From positions 58,357,775 to 58,421,774 of the forward strand of contig NC_086283.1 in NCBI RefSeq assembly GCF_021018805.1: a stretch of DNA of 64,000 nucleotides. The letters run 5' to 3'. This document shows, one piece after another, positions 50,042-63,400 of the stretch. The DNA is from Prinia subflava. Its lineage: Eukaryota; Chordata; Aves; Passeriformes; Cisticolidae. A program made the position numbers and the translations under genes. Below the pieces are notes generated by a model that was not told the origin of the DNA, searched no databases, and was given only the letters and a program-made list of their open reading frames with translations. The first letter of the stretch is position 1. The number at the start of each line of letters is the position of its first letter.

Positions 50042-52192
50042 GTGAGTCTTGCCACTGCAGCCCTTGCACTACACACATCTCCCTATAGTGCTAACCCCTG
50101 CAACATGTATGCTCCTCTCTCCTGAGGCAGGCCCTTTCTGGGTGAGGGCCAGGGGCGTGTTGCTGGCTCCCTGGCACATCTGCTTTCTTCAGCCTTCTAT
50201 TCCAGAAGGCAGCACCACTTCAACCCCTCTCTTGCACACAAGCAGCAAGGGCGCACCTGGCTTTCCCCTTTGGATGAGTGCCGTGTTCTCTTGAGCATCA
50301 AAGCTCTGTGAGTTAATCATTTACTTTCTTAGGGATCCTGTGGAATTAAGCTAGCTTAGGTATGAGCAAATTTAACACCAACAGAGAGCAACAGCAGTCT
50401 CTCCTGTGTGAATAGGAACAGAGAAATGCACTCGTGACTTGGACGCTTGTGTAAGGCTGGGCAAGTTACATGAGATTTTTAATGTCCCTATCAGTATGAT
50501 TGTATGCTGTGGACAAGACCCAGAGAACAGAAAAGTTAGATTTAGACTGAATGTGAAGGAAAAGAGACCTTCTGAGACCTCACAGACTTTGGTTTATGGA
50601 GATGGTTTCCTAAGCAACACAGTGGAATGCAACACTGATCTTTAAACCATGAGAAAATGCCCAGCAGGGACCAATTTGGCCCATTTGGGCTGTTAGATTA
50701 ACTAACCTCAGGCCGAGACGTCAGGCCTCTCTGTTCTTCTCTGTGAGGTATTGCTGGCAATTTGTGCACATCAGTGAAAACACGGGCTCTGTCCTTGGAG
50801 TGCTGCAAAGGCAGGTGTTGATACCTGAGCTTTTTGTGCTGAATAACCATTTTGTTTGGCCTTTTGGTACATGCAGTGCAGTGCTGCGGAGCTGCAGAGT
50901 CAACCCTTGCTCCTCTGGTGCCGAGCTTTGCGCGTGTGCTGCCGCCCTCCTGTCCCACGCACTCACCCTCCTGCAGCTGCAGGCGTCCTGGTCATTAATA
51001 CCACCTAGCTTTTACACCATGCGTCCCATGCACAGGTTTCTAAGGATTTCTCAGAGGAAACCAGCATTTTAAGAGGATGCACATGCTGAATCACTATCCT
51101 GTGGAGGTATTACAGACTGTGGACACTGCCCCTAGGTCCTTGGGGAGAGCAGCTCTTTCTGAGACATGCATGTTGCCAAGGGAACAACTGTCCTCTATTT
51201 AATGTGAGGGCTCCACCTCAGGGCACTCTCCTTGGCAGCAGAGCTGGATACGGATAGTTTGCAACACTGTCAGTTTATGTTTTAAGCAGAACTTCTCAGT
51301 AAGTTGCATTTGACTCTGTGCTTGCCCAGTGGATGACTACCTGGAGGCTAACTACCCTTTGGAAATATTCTGTAATAGTCTTTGAGTGGCTCCAAATTCT
51401 CTTCATCTGCTGCAGCCTTGCAAGGGAAAGCGCCTGGCTTATTAGTGGCTCTACTCTCCAGAAATCACCACTTGCAGGCCCTTTAGTTAACCATCCCCAT
51501 AACTGAGTGCCTAAAGCTACTTGTCAAGAAGCCAGGATTGCTGCAACAATTGCAGACCCACATTTTGTCTTCTCTGGCAAGAGGTCAGTGTAGTGTGCAG
51601 CCACAGCTGTCCTTGGGGGCCCCAGGGGAGGAAGCCAGCATTTTAAAAGATACAGTCAGGACAGGGCAACTGGAGGTGGTAACATGTTCTTTCCTGACAA
51701 AATCTGGCCCTTTTAAAGTTTAGGAATTTTTTTTTAAGTACTTCAAATTGCACAGTTGTTCTTTGGCAGCCTGAGGGCTCCAATACCAGTCAAATTCTCT
51801 TAGAAGAGCGTAATTATCATTATAGTTATGTCATACCTGTGACAGTTTAAGAAAGAGGTATGTAGCTAAAGGCAGGAGAAAATACTTTCTTCAACTGAGC
51901 AGTCGGGATTTAGGATCTTCAATGTTGCAAAATGATAGTATTTGTTGGCTTTGAATCAAAAGACGTCCATCTGGCTAGGTTATGGAATGATAAATTGAGA
52001 GAAATTAAACACCATGCATCATTGGAAGTTTGCTGCAAATTGTTTTAGCTTGCTTTGGCTTTTGCGTTACTGGCTATGCCTTGAGAGATGAGGCAGATTT
52101 GCTGTACTCTGTGTGGAGCAAAAATGCCTGTGCATGATGGCTGGCTGTGAAATAAATTACCCTTTTATGAAGACTGTTTTTTTCTACCTCAG
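50042..52192 (+). other. TRABD2A: 2.15 kb intron of the TIKI gene
   Basis: This intron is bounded by GTGAGT at 50042 and by TTTTTTTCTACCTCAG ending at 52192, in phase 0. Inside I see only short overlapping open frames on both strands, no recognised repeat and no RNA gene. Confidence 0.92.
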
Positions 52193-52367
52193 GTCCCAAA
52201 TTTCATTAATGCTACACTTCCAGCCCATGAACGCATTACTGCCCAAGAAATAGACAGCTACTTCCGACAGGAGCTCATCTACAAACGAAATGAGCGAATG
52301 GGCAGGAGGGTGAAGGACCTGCTGGAAGAGCACCCAGACAAGAGTTTCTTCTTTGCATTTGGAGCTG
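52193..52367 (+). CDS. TRABD2A: TIKI-family Wnt metalloprotease (TRABD2A), internal exon ending in second GX2H motif
   Basis: This exon encodes 58 residues plus the first base of a split glycine codon. It begins [10 protein letters not shown], with sequon NAT at residues 6-8, and contains [20 protein letters not shown], in which the RNERM stretch is a conserved TraB-family segment. It ends FFFAFGAG. In this family that segment continues to histidine, forming the second GX2H motif G-A-G-H, so the motif starts in this exon at residue 57 and is completed by the next exon, outside the window. The acceptor is CTACCTCAG at 52192 and the donor is GTATGT at 52368. Entry phase is 0 and exit phase is 1. 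Without splicing, the frame would end at a TGA at 52372-52374. Confidence 0.94.
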
Positions 52368-54699
52368 GTATGTGACTGTGGTGCCATTCAATTGAACTCA
52401 TCCCTCCTGTGTTCTTTAGCAGCATTTTGCAAATGCTTGCCTCAGTTTAAAGAGGGGTCAGTATTTTTATCATGGTGGACACGGAACTCAGTTTTCCCTG
52501 AGTTGTACCCTAGCAGGAAAACCTTCTCAGTGTAGGAGACTGTTTTTCTTCAGTGTGCAAAGAGCTCACAGTGCATGTGCTTGCTGCAATATCTGTTAAT
52601 TACAGACATATTTGTTGTATGCAGACGTAAAGATACTGAGCCAACTACAGTGCATGCACAGGAGAAACAGACATGCACGTGTGTTTATTGCCTGGGCAAC
52701 CAATGCAAGAGGAAAGGAGGAATAGGGAGCTGAGATGAAAGGCAGCACATCTGAGGCTGCACCAGTGCTTGAATTAACCTTTCAAGGACGTGTTCAAAGG
52801 AGGTATGAGCCAAATTGTGTGAATCTAAGGGACTCAATAAATGCAGTGGAAGAAGCAAGGCACAGCAGCTCCTTACCTCTTTCACTGTGCAGGCAGTGCA
52901 ACAAGGAAGTTGTGCCTGCTACTATTTTGAAGCAGTGCAGTGGGCCCATTTGGGGGAAAACCTATTCCATTTTCTGCCCCTTAGCAGTCAGCAGGACTCT
53001 ACAGGCACATCCAGCAGCTCATCCAAGTCAGTAAGGTTAGGATCTACACTTCAGACTAGGGCTGGATGGAGGGTACGAACGTGATTGTTTTGCCATGACT
53101 CCCATCCTTTGTTCTAGCTCCAAGGAAAGGAAGAAGTTAGGGTCAGTGTTAGAAAAGACATGTGCTAATTCCCAGAGAAGTATCACATCCCCTCTGCCAT
53201 GAGCCATATGGCCTTTGGGAAAGGGGGAAAACTGAGACTGGTGTCAGTCAGTATTCATGTGTGGTTTTTCAGGCTCAGTGCATACTGCTTAAGTGAGGAT
53301 GAAAGATCTAGACAAGGCAAGGAAAATATTGACTTAAATACTAAAAGCATTTGTATTCAGAGTCTGTGAGAATTTCTGTACTTGCAGCAGCGGGTTGTGG
53401 TTACAAACTTAGCATAACAAGGGCCCAGTGTGTGAGCCAGGACGTCAGGAAGGAAAGATGGCTGACCATGTTTATTCAGATGTGTATGAAGATTGTAACC
53501 TGCTGTTTTCCTGCAGTATCACTGCTCTGTGCAACTCACTGTCACAAAGAACAGTGAAGCAGGCCGTGGTTGTGTAGATTCTGGTCATGTCTTTCTGTCG
53601 GCTAAGACCTGGGTGTTGCTGCACTCCACTGCTGAAATTCTGAGCACATTTGAACTTGCTGCACTGATGTTTCTGATGAAAGCATAAGGCAGCCACAGGT
53701 CCAAGTAGCGTGTATTGCGGGCAGCCACTCTTCTGTCAGGAGGCCAGATATTTGGGCTTAGGTTACTGCCTCACAGCTGGAGTGGTGAGCAGCCTATGTA
53801 AGCAGACGTACGTGTTGCTGTGACATCTCCCAAGAGCAAGATCCTTTGAGGGGAGAGAGCTTCTTCCCCTCCTTGCACACACTCTGAATCCTGGCAGCTG
53901 CGAATCACATTTCTTTAGATGGTTTTGTGTCACTTGTTTCCCCTCCCATCAATTTCTTTCTATTCCTGTCCTTCTGCCCCAGACTGTCTTCATTGTCATT
54001 GGTGTGCACAGCACTGCCCCAGAGTCCAGAAGCACTGCAGGACCAGGATAGATACCCGTCCTTCTTAATTTCTCAGCTTTCTTGTTCTCAGCTTTCACGA
54101 CAGTACTGAAATCCTTTCCCAGGCTTCCTGGAATCTTGCTTTTCTTTTTCCTTTTATTTTCCCAGTTCCCCCCTTTCTGTGTTCTGATTGCCAATATTTC
54201 CATACTGCATCACTCCCAGGAGCCTTGTGCCTAAATGAACACCCTTGATCTTTGGCTTATGTGTACATGGCTTGATCTTCAAGCACCCAGCGTGCTCTTC
54301 TCATGCTTTTCCATCATGCTTTTGAACACAGACAGCTTCCCTGTCTTTTCTGGGGACTTGGGACTGATTGTGAAATTGTCTCTAATTACTCTCTGGCTTT
54401 GATACCAGTCTGTCCTCTGTTCTCATCTGCTCTTCCAAATAGTTCTGTTCAAAGGATAGTGCCAGCCTCCCACATTTAGCAGCACAATTCTTGATTACAC
54501 CCTTGTTTGACTGCATGAGGGTTTTTGGTGGGTTTTTGTTTATCTGTTTTGTTTGTTTCATTTGTTTCTTATTAAGCATCTATTGTTTCTTGTTAAGCAT
54601 CTAAACGAGAAGTAGCACACAGGATATACTGCAGAAAACAGATAAATTTCTACAGAATTCTAAGGTTTGCTGGGTGCAAATTGCAATTATGAATGCAGT

Positions 54700-54880
54700 C
54701 TTTCATTGTTTTCCAGCCAGCTAATTCAGCCTTTTGCATATGCAGATTGCTGTATGTGATAGATAATTATGTGGAAGAGTTATTTTTATGCCAGCAAGCA
54801 GTGAAGATGAACAAATATCTTGTGATCGGTTTTTAGAGCATTGCTTGGAATTGTACTGCTGCTAATTACTGTGAAAAGGT
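54700..54880. promoter_or_regulatory. Candidate homeodomain/POU-site-rich regulatory patch
   Basis: This non-repetitive A/T-rich patch contains TAATTA homeodomain cores at 54764-54769 and 54863-54868, the perfect 10-bp palindrome TGCATATGCA at 54735-54744 (POU-like), and CTAATTC at 54721. The regulatory role is inferred from motif clustering alone, and such motifs are common by chance in A/T-rich DNA. Confidence 0.2.
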
Positions 54881-56094
54881 TCCAGGAAAGTGCTCATACA
54901 AGGCAGATTAGAATGAGTAGTAGGGAAAGAGGAAAAAAAAAGAAAAGGCTATAGGAATAGAAATCAATCATGACTGCGTAGTGGTTTGCCCTCTTCTGAC
55001 CACCAGTGAAGAATGTATCTTCTGCTTATAAACTGCAGGACAATGTTGTGTTAAAATGGTAGTAGGATATTTAAGGGTCTCCTAGCTAGGAGAGAAGACT
55101 TTCAGTTGTTTTCTTTCCACATTTTTTCACCCTGTATTTATTTTTAAAACAGCTAGGCTTTTTGAAAGAAAGGCTCAATTTTTCCATAAATGAAACACCA
55201 TTGAAAAAAACACTTTTATCACAAATCATATGCAAACAACATCATGGTTTGTGGGTGACGGTGGAATTACATATACCTTGTCCCTATTATTTAAACTACT
55301 CTTAGTATTTCTATTTCAAATGGAGGAAAATCAGAAAATGCTGATTTATTTTATATTTTAGCTGGATTGATAGGATTTAGAGATGTGTAATACATAGTGC
55401 AAAAGAAGTCTTCTGTCTTTTCAGGTCATGATATAGCTGCATGGCTATATGAAATGGAATTACATGGAATTACATGTGGTAATTTGGGCCATAATCAATT
55501 TGATCATTAGATTCAGCACATTTTTTGCCTTTTCAAAAATCAATCAGGCAAACTCTCCATATATTCGGTCAAAAATGCTTCATGGTCAGAGCTCATGTCT
55601 GGAACTATTTTTGTTTGGAAGTAATTTGCACCAAAGTGGAGAACTAAAAAAATAACTGATTTTGCTGAAAACATCCAAACCACTTCGCTTCTGGCCAGAG
55701 TGCAAACAAGGGAAGTTTCAAGCCAAAACAAGTCTCTTTGAGGGAATTAGAAGAAAGCATGGGAAAAGAGAGTTGGCAATGCCAGCAGCGTTCCACTATG
55801 TTCAGTAAAGATTTGTCTTAATTGTGGACAGGCCTTTATGTATGGTGCCACAAGGGTTACAAGCCAGGCCTACTCCCTGTTGCCAGTAGTGGACTGGCTG
55901 GATGCTAAGCCTCTGTAGGTGATGGCACATGATTCCAGCCAGCCAGGTAATGCCGTAGGTTTCTGGTTTGTCTAGGACAGCTAGGGAACACTGACACAGT
56001 GAGAACTGCATTGTCCTCTTGTACTGTGGAGAGTTTTACCACTTGTCCAGGTTTTACAAGGGTGCTGCATGCTGGCTAAACCTTCCCAGAGTCC

Positions 56095-57490
56095 AGGGAT
56101 AGTTGATACTGGCAGAGACCTCTGAAAATTCTCTGATTCATCCCTCTGCTCAGAGCAGGATCATATAGAAAGTGCAGTTTTCCTAGGACTGGAGTATGGG
56201 CAAGGATGAAGACTCCAGAATCATTCTGGGTAATCTCTTCTAGTGTTTAATCACTAAAGATGCTTTTTCTTATGTTTAAGTGGGACTTCCTGTATATCAG
56301 TTTTTGTCCATTGCCGCTTATCATTTCATGGGACACCATTACTGTGAAGAGTTGTGCTCTGTCTATTTTGCAACCTCCTATTTATGCCTAAGTTACGACC
56401 CCCAAGCCTTCTCTTGTCCAGGTGGAATAGTCTCAGCCTCTCCTAGTATGACGTATGTTCTGATTGTTTCACCATCCTTTTGGTCCTTTGCATCACTCTT
56501 TCCAGTATGTCCTCATCTCTTCTGAACTGGGAAGCTCAGAGCTACACGCTGGATGGACCCAGATGTATGTTACCAGGGCTGAGGAGCAGAGAAGGATCAT
56601 TCCCCTCCATCTGCTGGGAACACTTCTTCTCACACAGCCCAGGAGGCCACTGGGTGCCTTTGCCACAAGGACACATAGCTGGCTTAAGGCCTGCTTGATG
56701 ACCGCCGAGACACCACATCTTTTTCTGCCGAACTAGTCTTTCAGCCAGCTGATGCTCAGCCTATCATGGTGCCTGGAGCTATTCCTGCCCAGGTGAAGAT
56801 TTGCTGCACCTTTGATTTGCTGAACTTTATGAACCGTGTTTGACTTCATCATAAATCCATAATGAATCCATAAATCAATAAATCCTCTTCCAAACATCTG
56901 CTTATCCCTGACACATTTGGAAATAGTTTGCAGGCTAATTTGCCCTACCACCTCCCCCAGAAACAGAGGTGTGGCTGGGCAGTTAATTCCCCAGGTCCTT
57001 CGTCATGCCCTTCATGAAGACGAGAATTATACTTGCTTTCTTTTGGTCCTCAGGGACCTTCCTCACTTGCCATGATCTTTTGAAGGTAATTGCGAGTGGC
57101 CTCTAAGCAAGCTCAGAAAGTTTCTCTGGATGTATCCTATAGAGAATTGAACATGGCTCTATTTAAATGTTCTTTAACCTGATCCTTCTCCACCCATAGT
57201 GAACTTGCTTTTCCCTGGACTTTCCCCATAGTCGTAGGAACCTGAGATTCCTGAAGGTTGGTTTGAGCACTAAATAAAGTAACAAAGACATTTAGTACTT
57301 GGCCTTTTCTGCATTCTTTGTCATCAGTGCCCCCTTCAGTGCTTAGACTATATTTATCTAGTTTACATTTTACTGCTGATGTGCCAGTAGAGGCATTCCA
57401 TGTTCCTATTGATTTCTAACCAGATTCAACTCTAGATGGATTTTTCTTCAGCATGGTAATTTTATTCTGTTTCATTCCTTTAGCTTACTT
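56095..57490 (-). mobile_element. Old, diverged CR1 LINE fragment
   Basis: This minus-strand CR1 remnant is about 1.4 kb long. Read left to right on the + strand, the blocks follow CR1 in reverse order. First comes the 3' end (ACCTCTGAAAATTCTCTGAT, then CTGCTCAGAGCAGG). The late ORF2 region follows (GGAAGCTCAGAGCTACACGC, GGAACACTTCTTCTCACACA, GCCCAGGAGGCCACTGGGTG). An earlier ORF2 part lies at about 56950-57480 (GGTCCTCAGGGACCTTCC, CATGATCTTTTGAAGGTAAT, CAGATTCAACTC). All frames are interrupted. No clear octamer tail remains at the 3' (left) end. Divergence from the copy at 10102-10915 is high, so this is an older subfamily. The right boundary is approximate. Confidence 0.82.
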
Positions 57491-60400
57491 ATGGTTTCTG
57501 TTGAAGGGGCTGAAGAACAGAGAGAAAAAAAAACCTGTTGGGTTTTTTATTATGTAGAGGGAGGCATACTTGGTAGCTTGAGATCTTGACTTTATTTTGA
57601 CAGACAAGACCTGTGGTGATGCCAGGTTTCTAGGAGCCAAGTTTAAATTCCCTCTAGTCTCTCCTGCCTCTTTGAACAGTTAAGAAACTCCAAAGTGTCA
57701 GTTCATGAATAAGAAGTACAGAGGGATCTAAGATTCCTTATATCCCTATGGAAGAAATTACTGACTTCAGTGAGACAGGCTGGCTGATTTGACAACCTCA
57801 GAAGCTGCTCCTCCTAATCTTGACCACACTGGAAAATTCCTTTTTCTCTTAAGAGTTCTTTTTCCTTGTTGCTCCTGAAAAACACATCATTCTGAGGCTT
57901 TAAAGTGTAGTGGATGTTGGTAAGCCACCATTAACACAAAGGAAAAAAGGATGTTGGTGAGAACTTCTTCAGGTACCATTTCTTCTAACTACTAAAGGAA
58001 ATAACACATGTGTTTATTTGACATTAGTCAGACTGTATGGAGTCAAACCTCAAGGGACTGACTGTTTTTTTTCCCAGACAGAATATGTCACTACCAATGG
58101 TTACCCTCAGTGTGCTGTAGTCTACCAAATGGCTTCCTTCATCTTCTCGAGGTTTTGAGGCAATCCTTGTGATGTGAGAGTTCAGTTTTGTGTCAGCCTT
58201 AGCTGCCACATGCGTTGGATCCATAGGCATGTCTAACCCTTTTCCATCAATCCTTATGTCATAAAAAGCCAAAAGAAAATGAAAAGAAAAACAAAATAAA
58301 AATTCCATGAGAAAGTGTAATTGTGCTGAATCTGAGTAGTGTGTTAGGTGGTACTATTTCCGTGTAGAGCTGTTCAGTCTTACTTCTTGACATTTTTTGG
58401 AATCTGGAATTTTTAGATGCGAAATTATGCAAGAGGAGCAAGATTTATTGTCTCTGAGCAAGAAAAGATGGAGAAGGGACCTGTCAGCAGTGAACTTAAA
58501 AAGCAGTCAACAGTGCTAAGACCAGTGCAGTCTCTGTCCAGCTTGTATGGGTATTTATACCCATAAAACATTCTCTCTGCCATGAGAATAAGAAAGTTGC
58601 CCAAGGAAATGAGATACCCCTTTGAAATTTGATGGGAATACAGAATCTACCATGGAAAATTTGAAGCTGCCATCAGTACATTTGGAATTGGAGATGTGGG
58701 TTGCACAGGAAATGTAGATTTACCTATGCCTCACGTAAAAGATTTGAAATGTTTAATGAGTAAGTTCATGAAAAATCCTTAAGAAGGTGAATATTTGTGG
58801 ATCCTGGAAGAGGTCAAAAAAAAGCTGGGGGGAGGGGCAGGAAGGCAACATAGTGAAAAAATAGATTTTAAAAACAGATTAAATGAGTCTTGTGGGGTCA
58901 CGTCACTTCTCCCTGGGCTCAAAGAGCCTGCCGATTGCCTGCATGCTTCTGTCTCTGGAATGCAATAGCATTTTAACTTCCTTGGGTGGGAGGAAAAGCT
59001 GAGTGCCTGAAGGTGTGCCTGTACCTCTGTAATCTGAGAATGCCACATACAACCCAGCAGCTTTGAGACTGTTTTCCTTAGTAGCCTCATTGAGTCTTCA
59101 GAATGCTAATGACAGGGTTTATTAGAATAACAACCCCTGAAGGGGAAAGATAATGTTGTGTGGAGGCAGGACCCACATCCAGCGCCCCAGGGTTCACATG
59201 AAGGGCACTACTCCTGACATCCCTGACACTGAAATGAAGAGAGCTTTGCATTTCTCCATTAGAGGCAGTAACCTCTGTTCTGATATATTAGTGCAGCTGT
59301 CAAAATCAGCCAGGCCAAAAAACTGTGCTGTTTCTGTTCAGGTGCTGACAGTCTTCTTATCAGTTCTGGGTTTACTCATTACTGCCTTTACTGGTCAGCT
59401 AAAGTAGGAAAACTTTCATCATGTAATGTGTGTTTTGAGCTAGGGGAATTTCAAGTCCTTCGTAACTTTTTTTGCTAGAAAGGAAGGAGTGGAGTGCAAT
59501 AGGAGCAGGTCCAGTGGCAGAGGTGGCTGTGAGTACTGTATCTCAGATAAGAGATTGGTAATTCCTTCCCTTGATGCTAACATAGTGATGGCTGCTAGCA
59601 TAGTCACATCCATAAGGGTCTTCCTGTCTGGTAACCTAAGGCTTTGTCAGTGGAAAACCCTTAGCAAATGGATACCCAGTAGCTAAGCCTGCCTCAATGT
59701 GAGCCGTTTCACTTATTTTTTTGCAAAACAACCAATATGGGCATGTAGACTTTCCTTTTGTTTTAATTTAGTCATAAATTTGGTCTTATAATCAGTGAGA
59801 AAGCTTTTTCAGGTTCAGTTTTTGAAGATTGTCAGGATGTTTGACTTTGCCCAAGGGTAAAAATGGGAATTCCCCAGGATAAAAAGTACTCATGTCGTAC
59901 ATTTAAGAGACCTGTTTTTCCACAGAAACAGGTAGATGAGTATCTTCTTATCTTTCACAAGAAAAATGCCTTCATTTTGATTTGTGCAGATTGTAACTCC
60001 ACATGTTTCTTTTCCATGGCATTAGACCATTTTTCCCATGTTTTGCAAGGCTGCTTGCACAACATCTACTCCTTTGAGAAGTTACATATATAAGTTGATT
60101 AGCAAACTAAATCACTTTTGAAGAAATAGGTTATATTTTTCCTTCCTGAGTGAATTCCAGTTTGAGGCACTTCCTTTAAGTCTTTTCACGTCTAGGGAAA
60201 GTACTTTCTTAGGCATAGGGAACACCACTGTTCTGCTATTGTGCCAACCAGATTTTTCTATTTGGTTTGAGAGTAGTGAGGTATGATCCACTAAGGTTTT
60301 GTACTAGTAAAAGATTTCCAGGAAATCAACTTTTTGTGGATGGACACTTATTGTGGTGTCAGTAGGATAAAACATTGGGTTCAAAGTTTATGGAGTAATA

Positions 60401-63400
60401 TTTCATTAGTATTTCATCTTGTAGGTAATCACAGGAAGGATTTTGTTCGGAGGTCTGCAGTCTGAAAAATACAGGAGGGCATGGGAAGGCTGTTTTTGTG
60501 GGATTTGATCTGCAAGCCTACAGAAGTATTTTAATGCAAAATCCTTATGCTCCTACACCTAATGTGAATTCAGAGATTCTTTAAGTTGATTTACAGCATC
60601 ACTGGTGCCGCCTTAACCCCTCCAATCTTTGTCATTTCCTTCTCCCTGCAGTATTAAATTTGTGACAGTACGATGCTCTTTGTCCTTTGGTTTCTGTTCT
60701 GCTACAGAACTTGGAAACTTGGAAAATTTCTGGACTTGGAAATACTGTGAAAAGCAGGAATGTACTGGATTTAGTATTACGAGTTTTGCATTTGATACAC
60801 TTAAATGGCAGATCTGGAATGCCAGCCACTTATGACTGATCCCAGTTTTCCATATGTTGCTTGGATTATTTAATGTAACTGCAAAATTCCCTCCTCCTGA
60901 TTCTGGGAGAAGTGAAGTGTAAGCTTGCTAAACTGGGTGCATCGTGCTCGTGCTTGGAAACAGTGTCTTCCTCTTGAGAAGTGCGTGCAGAAAGCATGTG
61001 TATGAAGGAAAATGATCTGTAATTCAGTTGATCACATCAGCTGCTTTCCTTCTTTCTCTCTGGAACATAATGAATACTTTGTCTAGCTTTTTTCCTCCGC
61101 AACTGTACTAGCTGGGTTAAAATTACTCAGAGTTCTGTGTCCTGGTCTGTATTTTAAAAGTATAACTGTGTTTATGTTAAAGGCAAAGCTAGGAAGAATG
61201 AAAGCAGATGATAATTGCCATAGGCATTTCCAGGAAGTTTCTAAATAATTTTAAGATCCATACCTCTAACACTTTCTTGAAAGTATTTGTTTCAGTGACC
61301 CATAGAGTCTCTGGCACCAAAAGTCCATTTGAGCGCTTGCAGTCCAAATAAACATCCAGTTTTATGATGTCCCCAGTGGCTGGACTAATTTGTGCCGTTT
61401 TGTGATTGCAGTGCTATAGTTCTCTGCTTTAGTTGTTCCCACAACATCTTGGAAGTCAGCAGTCAAGATCAGGTTTCCTAACAAACAGTTTGGTGTCTTT
61501 ACATGTATGTCCAGTGATTCATTGTCTTGGGATGTTTGTAAATGGTGAGGTCTTGACATGCTTTTGGGGCGGATGGGAAGTGCCATCTTTCTACTAAAGA
61601 AAACACAGAATCATGTATACTTGGGGGTTTCCTTTTGAATGACTCTAAGAGGTCAAATAACTTTATTTATCAGCTTGGAATAGTTGATTTTATTTCAGAG
61701 AGGAGTATAGTTTTCACAAGTCTTACAGACTTGGTTTCTATGAAAAATTGAAATTTAGTAACAGAAACAGGACCTTTGTTTTCCAATATTTCCTAGTTCC
61801 TTTTGCAGAAATATTTCAGACCCACAATGGCTCAAATTTGGGTTCCACAGTCTCTGCTGAAGCCCACAGTCATCTAGTTGAAAACTTAGTGAACTGGCAC
61901 GGTTACAGAAGCAGCTCTGCGTGGCTGACAGTAAAAGCCGCAAGCAGGGGACCCAGGTTTCAGGGCAGTAGTAGCAGCCTGTGTTCTGCAGGATTGGGTG
62001 GGGCTACCGAGGAAGGTCAGAAGCACACAATGCGTGGTAAAGTCTGCAAGTGCACATTGGTCAAACTGCGTTGTTCTTTGAGCATATTGCCTGTTGTGGT
62101 CCCTGCATGCCATCTCCTTTCAGTGCAGATTAAAGGCCTGGGTCTTATTTACTCTCCAGTAGAGTGCATGGCTGAGCTGGTCCACACAACAGCTTCTTAG
62201 TTTCTCTTTGAGGTTGAACACAGAAGAATAAAGATTCATGACTCTCCACCCCCTGCCAGAGTAAATTGACCCCTTGGAGGCATCTCTTCACCTAGTGGTG
62301 TGAGGATAATGCACAGCTATGTACAGAAAGAAAAGAGCAGGCTTTCTGATGGGACAGGGCCCAGGGCCTTTCTTTTGGGGAGCATTCAAGTGTGTTAGGC
62401 TAAAACAGAGAACAGGTGAAAGAGGTCTGCTCCCTCTCACGTGACTTATCATCTAAGTCTGTCTTGGAGAAATAGCTGCTTGATCTTAAACCTTGGAGAG
62501 TGAATCTGTCTCGTGTTTCTTACCGTTTTTGGAAATCTGAAATCTCATATACCACTGAGTGCTTTTTGTGGTGGTCCCCAGTAATGAGTCAAAAGCTCTG
62601 ACTCTAGAGAGGCTCCTGGTGGGGTCCTGTGCCTCAAACCCTCACCCTTCTGCCTTCTTAAATTTTGTGTCTCACTCAGTTGAACCTGTAGATCCTCTGG
62701 GCCAGAAACAAGCTTTGTCTCATGGAACACAAAAGGCCCACCTTTTGAATAGTGAATACTGCATCACCTAACCCTTTATGTACCTTGCCTGAGTGGCTCC
62801 TGATTAATCATGTCTTGTGAGCAATCTAATATCACGTGCCAGTTTGTATTTGTATGCACTTGTTTTACATACATTTATTCAGTTGGTCTGTTCTCTTTTG
62901 CACAGTATTAGCACATCATTTTTCTCTCACATGCAGACATAACTCATTGCCTTGGCAACAATGAGCATAGCCACTCTGTGAAAGTATGTACAGATAATTG
63001 TGATAAAAATATATTCTTATGACTGCATTACATTAAATTAAAAATAAAGAGCCTAGCCACAGAAAAATGCTCAAGCAGGTTGACTGATGGAAATGGAATT
63101 CATCCATGTGCTGCAGTGATTTCCTACATTCCACTCTAAATCACTACTCTGAGCAAGGATGACTGGAGATTGATGGAGGAGTGGTGTGTTTAATGGTGTG
63201 GCTTGAGCAGCTATTCAGTAGCTCACTCTTGAAATGCATGAGACTGTAAGCTCTTAAACTGTCTCAAGGAAAATTACTTTAAGACCGTACCAGCTGCCCT
63301 ATGGACTGCTTATCTTTACGCCTTTTTCCTTTCCTCCTGAAAGATTTGGATTAGGAAAATATGAGTTCAGGGACTTGGCACTGCTTTTCACTTCTGAAGA

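Noticed and set aside
55400..55520. The next TIKI exon, after TCTTTTCAG at 55433, reading G-H in the correct phase
   Set aside because: The residues after G-H (DIAAWLYEMELH) do not match the conserved segment expected after the second GX2H motif.
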